Origin: Deinococcus grandis
GTDB taxonomy: Bacteria > Deinococcota > Deinococci > Deinococcales > Deinococcaceae
Length of the DNA stretch: 64,000 nucleotides
Direction of reading: 5' to 3'
Assembly: GCF_001485435.1 (NCBI RefSeq)
Contig: NZ_BCMS01000001.1
Span: 2,743,501-2,807,500, forward strand
The translations under genes and the position numbers were made by a program. Numbering within the stretch: the first letter of the stretch is position 1; every line of letters starts with the position of its first letter. The notes under the pieces were generated by a model that saw only the letters and a program-made list of their open reading frames with translations, was not told the DNA's origin and ran no database searches. This document shows, in pieces, positions 49,417 through 61,835 of the stretch.

Positions 49417-52161
49417 TCAGCGCAGTACCGGAGCGTCGCGTTCCGTGTCGATGCCGAGGTCGGCGATGGCCTGGGCGACCACTTCACCCTTGATCTTGCC
49501 GTCGCGCTGGAGGGCGTACAGGGTGGCGAGGACGACGTGCTTGGCGTCCACCTCGAAGAAGTCGCGGAGTTCCTTGCGCGCTTCGCTGCGGCCGAAGCCG
49601 TCGGTGCCGAGCGTCCAGAGTTTGCGGTCGAGGTGGCCGTTCAGGCCGTCCGCGCCGAGCTTGATGTAGTCGCTGACCGAGATCAGGACGCCGGGGGCGT
49701 TCTCGCGGCTCAGCTGCTGCGCGACGTACGGCACGCGGGGTTCGGCGGTGGGGTGGAGCATGTTGTGGCGCTGGGCGAGCAGGGCGTCCTGGTGGAGTTC
49801 CTTGTAGCTCGTGACCGACCACAGGTCGGCGGCCACACCGTACTTCTCGAGCATGGTGACGGCTTCCTGCGCGGCGCCCATGGCGGGGCCCCCGGCGAGG
49901 ATCTGCGCCTGGAGCTTGGGTTTCTTCATGGGGCTGCGGTTCAGGCGGTAGAGGCCGCGGACGATGCCCTCGCGGATCTCCTCGTGGCTGCGGCCGTCGG
50001 CGGGCATGGCGGGCTGGACCTCGTTCTCGTTGTCGACGGTGACGTAGTAGAACTCGTCGATGCCGTCCACGTACATGCGCTGGATGCCGCTCTCGATGAT
50101 CACGGCCAGTTCGTACGCGAAGGCCGGGTCGTACGTCTTGAGGTTCGGGACGACGTAAGCCTGCAGGTGGCTGTTGCCGTCCTGGTGCTGCAGGCCCTCG
50201 CCCGCCAGGGTGGTGCGTCCGGCGGTCGCCCCGAGGATGAAGCCGCGGGCGCGCTGGTCGGCAGCGGCCCAGACGAGGTCACCGACGCGCTGCATGCCGA
50301 ACATGGAGTACAGCACGAAGAACGGGATGGTCGGCACGCCGTGGTTGGCGTACGCGGTGCCCGCCGCGATCCAGGAGGCCATCGCGCCGTCCTCGGTGAT
50401 GCCCTCCTCGAGCATCTGGCCGTCCACGCTTTCCTTGTAGGCCATCAGCGAGCCGCTGTCGACCGGGGTGTACGTCTGGCCGCGCGGGCTGTAGATGCCG
50501 ATGCGGGGCACCAGGGCGTCCATGCCGAAGGTGCGGGCCTCGTCGGGCACGATGGGCACGACGAGCTTGCCGATCTCCTTGTCGCGCAGCAGTTTGCTGA
50601 TGATCTGCACGGCGGCCATGGTGGTGCTCACCTGGCGGTCGCCGCTGCCCTTGGCGAACTCCTCGTAGAACTCGCCGTTCGGGATGGTGGGGTGCGGGTA
50701 CTCGACCTTGCGGGCGGGAATCGGCCCGCCCAGGGCGGCGCGGCGTTCCAGCGCGTACTTCACCTCGGGGCTGTCGGGGCCGGGGTGGTAGTACTCGAGG
50801 TGCTCGACCTGCTCGTCGGTCAGGGGGAGTTCCAGCGTGTCACGCAGGTCCTTCAGGGTGTGGAAGTCGAGCTTCTTGACCTGGTGGGCGACGTTGCGGG
50901 CCTGCGCGCTCTCGCCCAGGCCGTAGCCCTTGATGGTACGCGGGATGATGATCGTCGGGCTGCCCTTGTGCTGCACGGCCGAGGCGTACGCGGCGTAGAT
51001 CTTGTGGATGTCGTGCCCGCCGCGGTTCAGGAGTTCCAGGTCCGCGTCGCTCCAGCCCTCGATCAGGGCCTTGAGTTCGGGGGTGTTGAAGAACTTCTCG
51101 CGCAGTTCCTTCCCGCCGAACGCCGCGTAGCGCTGCGATTCGCCGTCCACGAGCAGTTCGAAGCGCTTGACGATGTGGCCGTTGTAGTCCCGGGAGAGCA
51201 GTTCGTCCCACTTGCTGTCCCAGATGACCTTGATGACGTTCCAGCCCGCGCCGCGGAACAGCGCCTCGAACTCCTGGATGACCTTGCTGTTCGCGCGCAC
51301 CGGCCCGTCGAGGCGCTGGAGGTTCGCGTTCAGCACGAAGATCAGGTTGTCGAGGTTCTCGTACGCCGCGAAGCGGATCGCGCCGATGCTCTGCGGCTCG
51401 TCCATCTCGCCGTCCCCGAGGAACGCCCAGACCTTCGCGTCGCCCTTGGGTTTCAGGCTGCGGTTCTCGAGGTACTTGATGAAGCGCGCCTGGTAGATCG
51501 CCTGGATGGGACCCAGGCCCATGCTGACGGTCGGGAATTCCCAGTAGTCGGGCATCAGCCAGGGGTGCGGGTAGCTGCTCAGGCCCGCGCCCTCGGGCTG
51601 CAGTTCGCGGCGGAAGCGGTTCATGCGGGCCTCGTCGAAACGGCCCTCCAGGAAGGAGCGGGCGTACACGCCGGGGCTGGCGTGGCCCTGGTAGAAGATC
51701 AGGTCGCGGTCCTGCCCGGCGCCGTGGCCGCGGAAGAAGTGGTTGAAGCCCACCTCCAGCAGCTCGGCGGCGCTGGCGTACGTGCTGAGGTGCCCGCCGA
51801 TCCCGTCGCTGTTCTTGTTCGCCTTGATGACCATGGCGACGGCGTTCCAGCGGATGATGTTGCGGATGCGGCGTTCGATCTCGGCGTCACCGGGGTACTC
51901 GGGCTGCTGATCGACGTCGATGGTGTTGATGTAGGGGGTGTTCTGCTTGAACGTGATCGGCGCGCCGTGGAAGTACGCGTAGTGATCGAGTTCCTCCAGC
52001 AGTTCCGCCGCGCGGTTGTCCCCGGCGTCGGCGAACACGTACGCCAGGGAGTCCAGCCACTCCTGCGTCTCGACCGCGTTGAGCTGCTGGCGTTCCTGCG
52101 CGTTCATCCCGGCGCGCGCGGGCCGGTTCGGCGGTGCCGACTTCTGGGGAGACTGCGTCAT
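49417..52161 (-). CDS. aceE: Pyruvate dehydrogenase E1, homodimeric type
   Basis: A 914-residue thiamine-diphosphate enzyme that decarboxylates pyruvate and acetylates E2. It is the single-chain AceE type. The ThDP motif is VWAFLGDGEMDEPQSIGAIRFAAYENLDNLIFVLNANLQRLDG (GDGE...NLN), and further hallmarks are GIGGHLSTYASAAELLEVGFNHFFRG and GRTTLAGEGLQHQDG. The ATG at 52161 has TATGCT 7 nt upstream, so the mRNA is probably leaderless. A LysR gene is divergent 100 bp away and may control it. aceF follows. Confidence 0.94.
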   Translation of the reverse strand: MTQSPQKSAPPNRPARAGMNAQERQQLNAVETQEWLDSLAYVFADAGDNRAAELLEELDHYAYFHGAPITFKQNTPYINTIDVDQQPEYPGDAEIERRIRNIIRWNAVAMVIKANKNSDGIGGHLSTYASAAELLEVGFNHFFRGHGAGQDRDLIFYQGHASPGVYARSFLEGRFDEARMNRFRRELQPEGAGLSSYPHPWLMPDYWEFPTVSMGLGPIQAIYQARFIKYLENRSLKPKGDAKVWAFLGDGEMDEPQSIGAIRFAAYENLDNLIFVLNANLQRLDGPVRANSKVIQEFEALFRGAGWNVIKVIWDSKWDELLSRDYNGHIVKRFELLVDGESQRYAAFGGKELREKFFNTPELKALIEGWSDADLELLNRGGHDIHKIYAAYASAVQHKGSPTIIIPRTIKGYGLGESAQARNVAHQVKKLDFHTLKDLRDTLELPLTDEQVEHLEYYHPGPDSPEVKYALERRAALGGPIPARKVEYPHPTIPNGEFYEEFAKGSGDRQVSTTMAAVQIISKLLRDKEIGKLVVPIVPDEARTFGMDALVPRIGIYSPRGQTYTPVDSGSLMAYKESVDGQMLEEGITEDGAMASWIAAGTAYANHGVPTIPFFVLYSMFGMQRVGDLVWAAADQRARGFILGATAGRTTLAGEGLQHQDGNSHLQAYVVPNLKTYDPAFAYELAVIIESGIQRMYVDGIDEFYYVTVDNENEVQPAMPADGRSHEEIREGIVRGLYRLNRSPMKKPKLQAQILAGGPAMGAAQEAVTMLEKYGVAADLWSVTSYKELHQDALLAQRHNMLHPTAEPRVPYVAQQLSRENAPGVLISVSDYIKLGADGLNGHLDRKLWTLGTDGFGRSEARKELRDFFEVDAKHVVLATLYALQRDGKIKGEVVAQAIADLGIDTERDAPVLR

Positions 52162-52261
52162 GCTGCCCAGCATAGGCCCCGCCGGTCCCACACTTCCAAC
52201 AGGGAATTCTCATGGGATTCACCACTGACACTGGTGGGTGGCGGACGCTACGCTGTCCCTG
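52162..52261. promoter_or_regulatory. Divergent promoter region aceE / LysR gene
   Basis: The 100-bp gap holds TATGCT for aceE (minus) and TACGCT (52249-52254) for the LysR gene, each 7 nt from its ATG. GAAT and ATTC around 52203-52220 make a short dyad of the LysR T-N11-A kind, a possible binding site for the LysR product. Confidence 0.45.
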
Positions 52262-53164
52262 ATGTCGGTCGAACTGCGTCACCTGCGGCACTTCGTGGCC
52301 CTCGCCGAGGAGGAACACTTCGGGCGGGCCGCCGAACGCGTGTTCGTCGTGCAGCAGGCTCTGAGCAACTCCATCCGCAACCTGGAGGAGGAGGTCGGGG
52401 TGCCCCTGGTGCTGCGCACCACCCGCCGCGTGCAACTGACCCCCGCCGGGCAGGAATTCCTGATCGGCGCGCGCGAGACGCTCGCCCTGGCCGGACAGAC
52501 CGTCGAACGCGCCCGCCGCGCCGCCCGCGGAGAGGTGGGCCGCCTGAGCGTCGGCTTCGTCAGCGGCCTGGCGTTCGGGGGCCTGCCGGAGATCGTACGG
52601 CGCTTCCGGGAGCTGTACCCGAACGTCAGCGTGGACCTGCGCGAACTCACCGCGCAGGAACAGGAAGCCGCGCTGCGCGGCGGGCAGGTCGGCATCGGCC
52701 TGATGCTGCTGCCCGTCCGCGACCCCACCCTCGACTCCCGCGCCCTCTGGCGCCAACCCCTGGTCGCCGCGCTGCCCGCCGCGCACCCCCTCGCCCGCAA
52801 ACGCCGGTTGAAGATCAGCGACCTGCGCGCCGAACCGTTCGTGTTCTTCCCCCGCCAGATCCGCGCCACGTACTTCGATCAGGTCATGCGCTGGTGCTCC
52901 ACAGCCGGATTCACCCCCCACGTCGTCCAGGAAGCCATCGAGGTCCCCACCCTCCTCTCCCTGGTCGCGGCGGGCGTCGGCGTGTTCCTCCCCATCGAAT
53001 TCTTCAGCCGCCTGTCCCTGCCCGGCGTCGCCTACCGCCCCATCGAGGACGCCCCCACCGTGGACATCGTCGCCGTGTGGCGACGCGGCGACGGCAAGAA
53101 CCCCGTCATCCGCGCGTTCCTGACCGTCGCGGAGGAAGTGCTGCGGGAGGGAAGTGGGAAGTAG
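52262..53164 (+). CDS. LysR-family transcriptional regulator
   Basis: A 300-residue LysR regulator. The winged HTH is ELRHLRHFVALAEEEHFGRAAERVFVVQQALSNSIRNLEEEVGVPLVLR, and the effector-binding domain starts near GRLSVGFVSG. The ATG at 52262 has TACGCT 7 nt upstream. It is divergent from aceE, so the pyruvate dehydrogenase genes are a reasonable target, although no published link is known to me. Its stop codon lies inside a 7-nt tandem array. Confidence 0.87.
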   Translation: MSVELRHLRHFVALAEEEHFGRAAERVFVVQQALSNSIRNLEEEVGVPLVLRTTRRVQLTPAGQEFLIGARETLALAGQTVERARRAARGEVGRLSVGFVSGLAFGGLPEIVRRFRELYPNVSVDLRELTAQEQEAALRGGQVGIGLMLLPVRDPTLDSRALWRQPLVAALPAAHPLARKRRLKISDLRAEPFVFFPRQIRATYFDQVMRWCSTAGFTPHVVQEAIEVPTLLSLVAAGVGVFLPIEFFSRLSLPGVAYRPIEDAPTVDIVAVWRRGDGKNPVIRAFLTVAEEVLREGSGK

Positions 53165-53179
53165 GCAGTGGGGAGTGGG
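53149..53179. repeat. 7-nt tandem array across the LysR stop codon
   Basis: Units GGGAAGT, GGGAAGT, AGGCAGT and GGGGAGT follow each other in strict 7-nt steps. The stop codon TAG (53162-53164) spans the second and third units. Confidence 0.75.
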
Positions 53180-53223
53180 CTCGGGCGGGGTGAGCGCTCA
53201 GGTCGCGGGAGTGCCGTTGACCG

Positions 53224-54444
53224 TCACCCCTGCTGCGGCTTTCCCGTGTCCGGCATGCCGCGCAGGACACCCAGGATCACTAGCGTGCCCGCCACGGACA
53301 GCAGCGCGCCCAGGGTGAAGGCCGCACCGGGGAAGTCGTGCGTGACGCCGAACGCGTACACGCTGGTCGCCACGACGGGACCCACGACCGCCACGAGGCT
53401 GTTCAGGCTGGTGATCGCGCCCTGCACGCGGCCCTGCTCGGTCTCGCCCACCTGACGGGAGATCAGGCCCTGCAGGGCTGGGTTCGCGAGGCCGCCCAGC
53501 GCGCCCACGACCAGTGAGGCGTACAGCAGCGCGCCGCTGCGGGCCACGCTGAGCACCGTGAATTCCAGGATGCTGCTGACCAGTCCGGTCATGATGGTGC
53601 GCCGCTCGCCGAAGCGCGCGATGAACGGCCCGATCAGGCCGCCCTGCACGGCGGCGGTCAGCAGCCCGAAGAATGCCAGCGCCACGCCGTTCTGCCCTGG
53701 CGTCCAGCGGAGCACGCCCTCGGTGTACAGCACCCACGTGCTGAAGATCACCTGCCCCGCGAGGCCCAGCAGCACGAACGTCAGCGTCAGGGACCTCAGG
53801 ATCGGGTACTCGCCCAGCGCCCGCAGCGGCAGCAGCGGATTCAGGTCCGCGCGCCGCAGGCCACGCGCGCGGCTGCTCTCGGGCAGCGACTCGGGCAGCA
53901 CGAACAGGCCGTACAGGACGTTCAGGCCCGTCAGGGCCGCCGCGACCATGAACGGCACCCGCAGTCCGTACTCGCCCAGCAGGCCACCCAGCGCCGGGCC
54001 CAGGATGAACCCCACCCCGAACGTAGCGCCCAGCAGCCCGAAGTTCTTCGCGCGGTCCTCCGGCGGGGACACGTCCGCGATGTACGCGTTCGCGACCGTC
54101 AGGCTCGCCCCGGTGATCCCCGCCAGGATGCGGCCCACGAACAGCCACGCCAGATTCGGCGCGAACGCCAGCAGCAGGTAATCCAGCGCCATGCCGCTCA
54201 GCGCGAACAGCAGCACCGGCCGCCGCCCGAAGCGGTCACTCAGCACCCCCAGGATCGGCGCGAAGATGAACTGCATCACCGCGTACGCCGCCGTCAGCAG
54301 CCCGATCGTCCGCGCGCCCGCCACCTCCGACCCCGCCAGTTCCTTCACCAGCCCCGGCAGCACGGGGATGATCAGCCCGATCCCGACGATGTCGATCAGG
54401 GCGGTCAGCAGAATGAAGATCAGGGCAGCAGGACGGGCGCGCAT
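53224..54444 (-). CDS. MFS transporter, TetA-like (drug/H+ antiporter type)
   Basis: A 406-residue major facilitator with 12 transmembrane segments. The loop 2-3 motif GVLSDRFGRRPVLLFALSG and the motif C-like region GFILGPALGGLLGEYG place it with DHA1/TetA-type exporters. Tetracycline resistance cannot be assumed; close relatives export varied compounds. TACACT lies 7 nt before the ATG. It converges on the LysR gene. Confidence 0.83.
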   Translation of the reverse strand: MRARPAALIFILLTALIDIVGIGLIIPVLPGLVKELAGSEVAGARTIGLLTAAYAVMQFIFAPILGVLSDRFGRRPVLLFALSGMALDYLLLAFAPNLAWLFVGRILAGITGASLTVANAYIADVSPPEDRAKNFGLLGATFGVGFILGPALGGLLGEYGLRVPFMVAAALTGLNVLYGLFVLPESLPESSRARGLRRADLNPLLPLRALGEYPILRSLTLTFVLLGLAGQVIFSTWVLYTEGVLRWTPGQNGVALAFFGLLTAAVQGGLIGPFIARFGERRTIMTGLVSSILEFTVLSVARSGALLYASLVVGALGGLANPALQGLISRQVGETEQGRVQGAITSLNSLVAVVGPVVATSVYAFGVTHDFPGAAFTLGALLSVAGTLVILGVLRGMPDTGKPQQG

Positions 54445-54504
54445 GGGGGGCAGTGTACGGCGCGCAGGTCAAGGTTCCCTTCAGCCATCTCGCTTACCAT
54501 CCAC

Positions 54505-54524
54505 TTACGTCCGGGGCGTAAAAT
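54505..54524 (+). promoter_or_regulatory. Radiation/desiccation response motif overlapping the uvrB -10 element
   Basis: TTACGTCCGGGGCGTAA (54505-54521) is a 17-bp imperfect palindrome of the RDRM type (consensus with TTA and TAA ends and central spacer of the same length). It overlaps TAAAAT (54519-54524), a good -10 hexamer. In Deinococcus the repressor DdrO binds such motifs and is removed by the IrrE protease after damage; uvrB is a known member of that regulon. Confidence 0.7.
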
Positions 54525-54579
54525 AAGCGGATTCGTTCGGGCCGCGCCCACCCCCTCTCCCCCACCCTCCGGAGGTTCC

Positions 54580-58161
<3,582 letters not shown>

Positions 58162-58175
58162 CCCACAGCCATGAA

Positions 58176-58212
58176 GCGACGGGCCACCCTCTGATCCGGG
58201 GTGGCCCGCCGC
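58176..58212. terminator. Bidirectional terminator after uvrB
   Basis: CGGGCCACCC (58180-58189) pairs with GGGTGGCCCG (58199-58208), with GCG/CGC outside. It lies between convergent uvrB and uraA. Confidence 0.8.
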
Positions 58213-58225
58213 TCATGCGTGGACG

Positions 58226-59467
58226 TCAGTGCAGGGTGCGTCCGGGTTCGTCCGTTTCGGGTGTCTGCGCGGGCAGGATGAGGTTCGCGACGATGCCGAC
58301 CAGCGCGGCGAGGGCCATGCCGTGCAGTTCGAGGCTGGTGCCCGCGACGCTGATGGGGAACGCGGCGCCGCCGAGGCCCAGCACGAGGATCAGGGACACG
58401 ATGATGAGGTTGCGGCTGTGCGCGAAGTCGATCCGCGCCTCACTGAGGGTGCGGATGCCGACCGAGGCGATCATGCCGAACAGCAGGATGCTCACGCCGC
58501 CCAGCACGCCCTGCGGGAGGCTCTTGAGCACCGCGGCGAGTTTCGGGGAGCAGCCGAACAGGACGGCGAACACGGCGCCGATCTGGAGGACGCGCGGGTC
58601 GTACACGCGGGTGAGGGCGAGGACGCCGGTGTTCTCGGCGTAGGTGGTGGCGGCGGGGCCGCCGAGCGCGGCGCTGCTCATGTTCGCCAGCCCGTCGGCG
58701 AACAGGGTGCGGCTCAGGCCGGGTTTCTCGAGGAAGTTCTTTCCGACGACGCGGCCGTTCACGATGACGTCGCCGACGTGTTCGATGAACGTGACGACCG
58801 CGACGGGCGCGATGATCGCCACGGCCCGCCAGTCCAGGGTGGGCGCGTGGAAGTCCGGGAGGCCCAGCAGGGGCGCGGCGGCGATGGCGTTCAGGCCGTC
58901 CTGGGTCACCTGCCCGGTCAGGAGGGACACGACGTACCCGGTGACGACGCCGACCAGGATGGGAATCATGCGGAACAGGCCCTTCCCGTAGATGCTGGCA
59001 ATGACGGCGGCAGCCAGCGTGACGAGGGCCAGCCACCAGTTCGTCTTGGCCTGGTTCACGGCGACGCTGCTGAGGCCCAGGCCGATCACGATGATGACGG
59101 GGCCGGTCACGACGGGCGGGAACACCCGCAGCAGCCTGTCCGTACCCAGGAGTTTCACGAGGCCGCTGAACAGCAGGTACATGGCTCCGGCGGCGATCAG
59201 GCCGCCCCCGGCGGCGGCAGGGCCGAATTCCTTGACGACCAGCGCGGTGGGCGCGATGAACGCGAACGAGCTGCCCAGGAAGATCGGGACCTGACCGCGC
59301 GTGAGCAGGTGGAAGATCAGCGTGGCGACGCCCGCGCCGAACAGCGCGACGCTGGGGGACAGGCCGACCAGGATGGGGACCAGGACGGTCGCGCCGAACA
59401 TGGCGATGGAGTGTTGCAGGCCCAGCACGATCTGGCGGGCGCTGGGGCGGGTGGGGGTCAGGGTCAC
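58226..59467 (-). CDS. uraA: Uracil-xanthine permease, UraA-like
   Basis: A 413-residue NCS2-family nucleobase/H+ symporter with 14 membrane segments. The family features are QHSIAMFGATVLVPILVGL at the start, IGLGLSSVAVNQA, TFIEHVGDVIVNGRVVGKNF with the substrate-contacting Glu, and GGPAATTYAENTGVLALTRVYD. Uracil is the likely substrate. The start is a GTG at 59467 (VTLTPTRPSARQ) with GGAGG 8 nt upstream. The leader contains two self-complementary segments that may influence translation. Confidence 0.88.
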   Translation of the reverse strand: MTLTPTRPSARQIVLGLQHSIAMFGATVLVPILVGLSPSVALFGAGVATLIFHLLTRGQVPIFLGSSFAFIAPTALVVKEFGPAAAGGGLIAAGAMYLLFSGLVKLLGTDRLLRVFPPVVTGPVIIVIGLGLSSVAVNQAKTNWWLALVTLAAAVIASIYGKGLFRMIPILVGVVTGYVVSLLTGQVTQDGLNAIAAAPLLGLPDFHAPTLDWRAVAIIAPVAVVTFIEHVGDVIVNGRVVGKNFLEKPGLSRTLFADGLANMSSAALGGPAATTYAENTGVLALTRVYDPRVLQIGAVFAVLFGCSPKLAAVLKSLPQGVLGGVSILLFGMIASVGIRTLSEARIDFAHSRNLIIVSLILVLGLGGAAFPISVAGTSLELHGMALAALVGIVANLILPAQTPETDEPGRTLH

Positions 59468-59496
59468 GGCGGGGGCCTCCGGAGGGCATGGGTCGG

Positions 59497-59518
59497 CACC
59501 CGCACACGTGGGCGGGTG
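59497..59518 (-). promoter_or_regulatory. Hairpin in the uraA leader
   Basis: CACCCGC (59497-59503) pairs with GCGGGTG (59512-59518). It is followed downstream by the self-complementary ribosome site CCTCCGGAGG, so the leader could fold in two ways. A regulatory function is a guess. Confidence 0.3.
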
Positions 59519-59572
59519 GGGGCGGCGTTGCTCCGGGGGTTCAGGGTAGCGCACCGGCCGTGCGGCGGGTGG

Positions 59573-60049
59573 TCAGGGCGTGGGGGCCCGCGTCAGGGTG
59601 CACTGGCCCAGGCGCAGTTCGCGCGCGGCGTCGGCCTGTTCCTGCGGCGTGCGGGTCACGTCCAGAACGGCCAGGACACGTTCCAGCGCGGCGGGCAGGT
59701 CGCTCAGGGGGCCGCTGGCGAGCACGCCGGTCGCGCCGGGCTGGACCAGGGTGCTCAGGCGCAGCGCGCAGGCGAGGCCCAGGCCGCCCTCGCGGGCGTC
59801 TTTCAGGTCCAGGGCGATCAGCGTGTCGGCGGTCGCATCGAGCAGCAGGCTGCCCCGGTCGGCGCGGTAGGTGCCGGGCGCGGTGGGGGTGGGCGGCGCA
59901 GCGGTCAGGCGCAGGGCCGTGCTCAGCACCTCGCCGTCGAAGGTGGTGGCGCTCAGCGTCCAGGTCTGCCCCGGCTGGACGGGCGTGGGGGCCGGGGCGG
60001 CGAGGGCCGAGCCGAGCAGCAGGGGCAGCAGGAGGGTCGGGAGGCGCAT
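59573..60049 (-). CDS. Hypothetical secreted protein
   Basis: A 158-residue protein with a clear signal peptide (MRLPTLLLPLLLGSALAAPAP) and a Pro/Thr-rich mature start. The remaining 130 residues look like a small beta domain (QTWTLSATTFDGEVLSTALRL) with two Cys (LACALRL and GQCTLT) that could form a disulfide. No family recognised. TACGCT precedes the ATG by 6 nt. It is divergent from the dsRBD gene with 30 bp between. Confidence 0.65.
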   Translation of the reverse strand: MRLPTLLLPLLLGSALAAPAPTPVQPGQTWTLSATTFDGEVLSTALRLTAAPPTPTAPGTYRADRGSLLLDATADTLIALDLKDAREGGLGLACALRLSTLVQPGATGVLASGPLSDLPAALERVLAVLDVTRTPQEQADAARELRLGQCTLTRAPTP

Positions 60050-60079
60050 ACCTTCAGCGTAGCGGGTAGGCTGGGGTGC

Positions 60080-60496
60080 ATGAACGCGAAAGGTGACCTG
60101 ATCGCGCGCGCCCTGAGCCTGGGCCTGGGCGCGCCGGAATTCGAGGTGTCGTCCGACGGTCCGCCCCACCAGCGGACGTTCCACGTGACGGTGCGGATCG
60201 GCGGCGAGCCGCTGGGCGAGGGCGGATCGGGCCGCAGCCGCAAGGACGCCGAGCGGGCGGCGGCGGATTCGGCGCTGCGCGTGCTGGACGGCGAGCCGAT
60301 GGCGGACACCGAGGAGGTGCTCGACGAGGCCCCCACCGGGCGCTGGCCGATCTACGCGGGGGTGCTGGAGGCCGCGCTGGAGACGGCCGCGGAGTTCGCG
60401 GACGAGGACGCCTCGCTGGACGACGTGCGCCGCGACGCGGGCCGCCTGTACCGCGAGCTGCTGCTGGACCTGGGGCACGGGCCGGACCCGCTGTGA
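60080..60496 (+). CDS. Putative double-stranded RNA-binding domain protein
   Basis: A 138-residue protein whose first 70 residues fit the dsRBD fold: PEFEVSSDGPPHQRTFHVTVRIGGEPLGEGGSGRSRKDAERAAADSALRVL, with the final (K)xAE-x-A-A helix as in RNase III tails. The remaining 65 residues are acidic and helical (DEDASLDDVRRDAGRLYRELLLDLG). No catalytic domain is present. TAGGCT lies 7 nt before the ATG. The next gene starts within the stop codon (GTGA), so it heads an operon with HAD and YraN genes. RNA target unknown. Confidence 0.7.
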   Translation: MNAKGDLIARALSLGLGAPEFEVSSDGPPHQRTFHVTVRIGGEPLGEGGSGRSRKDAERAAADSALRVLDGEPMADTEEVLDEAPTGRWPIYAGVLEAALETAAEFADEDASLDDVRRDAGRLYRELLLDLGHGPDPL

Positions 60497-61158
60497 GCGA
60501 CTGGCCGTGGCGGCCCGCCGGGGTGCTGTTCGACATGGACGGCGTCCTGACCGCGAACAACGCCTTTCACCGGCAGGCGTGGCAGGAGGTGGCGCTGGAG
60601 GTGCTGGGCCTGACCCTCTCGGAAGAGGACCTGGATCACAAGGTGGACGGGGGCCGCAACCCGGAGATCATTGAGCGCCTGACCGGCACCTACCCGGACG
60701 AGGCGCTGGCCGCCCGCTTTCACGACGCGAAGGAGGGCCGCTACCGGTCACTGGCGGCGGGAGCGCTGCGCGAGGTGGCGGGCCTGAGTGCCCACCTGGA
60801 CGCCCTGGACGCGCGGGGGATTCCGTTCGCGCTGGTCACGAGTGCCGACGCGGTGAACGTGGCGTTCGGCATGGAGCAGCTGGGTTTCGGGCCGCGCTTC
60901 GTGACGCGGGTACTGGGCGAGGACGTCACGCGCGGCAAACCTCACCCGGAGCCGTTCCTGCTGGGCGCGCAGCGGCTGGGCCTGAATGCCGCCGACTGCC
61001 TCGCGCACGAGGACGCCGTGAACGGCGTGCGCAGCGCGGCCGGGGCGGGCTGCCGGATTGTGGCCCTGACGACCACCGCGCCGGAGTCGGCGCTGCTGGC
61101 GGCGGGGGCGGCGCTGGCCGCGGCGGACTTCACGTCCTGGCCCGACTGGCTGGCGTGA
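60493..61158 (+). CDS. HAD-family hydrolase (beta-phosphoglucomutase/PGP-like)
   Basis: A 221-residue HAD phosphatase or phosphomutase. Motif I is LFDMDGVLT (nucleophile and acid Asp), motif II lies in LVTSADAV, the Lys of motif III in RGKPHPEPF, and motif IV is AHEDAVNGVRSAAGAG. The helical cap after motif I is the type seen in beta-phosphoglucomutase and phosphoglycolate phosphatase; substrate is uncertain. It is translationally coupled to both neighbours by GTGA overlaps. Confidence 0.82.
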   Translation: MSDWPWRPAGVLFDMDGVLTANNAFHRQAWQEVALEVLGLTLSEEDLDHKVDGGRNPEIIERLTGTYPDEALAARFHDAKEGRYRSLAAGALREVAGLSAHLDALDARGIPFALVTSADAVNVAFGMEQLGFGPRFVTRVLGEDVTRGKPHPEPFLLGAQRLGLNAADCLAHEDAVNGVRSAAGAGCRIVALTTTAPESALLAAGAALAAADFTSWPDWLA

Positions 61159-61496
61159 AGGGCGCGCAGGCCGAGGACCGCGCCGCCGCGTTCCTGAGCG
61201 GGCTGGGCCGCGAGGTGCTGGCCCGCAACTACCGCATTCCCGGCGGGGAGATCGACGTGATCTCGCGCGAGCCGGGCGGGACGCTGGTGTTCACCGAGGT
61301 CCGCCAGCGCCGCTCGGCGCGTTTCGGCAGCGCGGCGGAGTCCGTCACGCCGCGCAAGCTGGCGCTGATGCAGCGCGCCGCGCTGACCTACCTGACGCGC
61401 GAACTGGGCCGCGACGACCTCCCGTGCCGCCTGGAGGTGCTGACCATCGACGGCAGCGCCGGGGACGGCACGCTGAGCCTGCACGCGGTTGAGTGA
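61155..61496 (+). CDS. YraN/UPF0102 nuclease-fold protein
   Basis: A 113-residue member of UPF0102, a small PD-(D/E)XK-like nuclease-fold family of unsettled function. The core is AEDRAAAFLSGLGREVLARNYRIPGGEIDVIS followed by LVFTEVRQRRSARFG. The usual EVKxR is EVRQR here, with Lys replaced by Arg, which may affect catalysis. The GTG start overlaps the HAD stop codon. Confidence 0.83.
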   Translation: MKGAQAEDRAAAFLSGLGREVLARNYRIPGGEIDVISREPGGTLVFTEVRQRRSARFGSAAESVTPRKLALMQRAALTYLTRELGRDDLPCRLEVLTIDGSAGDGTLSLHAVE

Positions 61497-61520
61497 CTGG
61501 CCCGCGCTAGAATCCCCGGC

Positions 61521-61835
61521 ATGCGCAGTGATTACCTGTCGGCCGCCCGCGCCCTGCAACTGGGGCGGGAGAGTGCCGTGGAGGGCGATCAGGGCCGCGC
61601 GCTGCGCCTGTACCGCGAGGCGCTGGACCTGCTGTGCGTGCTGCCGCCCGAGCGGACGCGGGACGTGCTGCTGGCGCACACGCACCTGGCGTTCTACCAG
61701 ACGCTGGAGTTGCTGGGCGGCCCGGATGGACAGCGGCACCTGCAGCTGGGCGTCAGTTACGCGCGCAGCACGCGTGATCCGCTGGCCCGCGCGATTGCCG
61801 AGGAGTGCCTGAGCGGCCTGGACGTCGTGCTGTAA
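61521..61835 (+). CDS. Small TPR-like hypothetical protein
   Basis: A 104-residue helical protein whose helices pair like tetratricopeptide repeats (ALQLGRESAVEGDQGRALRLYREALDLL, then LLAHTHLAFYQTLELLG). No known family assigned; probably a protein-interaction module. TAGAAT ends 7 nt before the ATG. Its stop codon coincides with the end of a MITE-like repeat. Confidence 0.65.
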   Translation: MRSDYLSAARALQLGRESAVEGDQGRALRLYREALDLLCVLPPERTRDVLLAHTHLAFYQTLELLGGPDGQRHLQLGVSYARSTRDPLARAIAEECLSGLDVVL

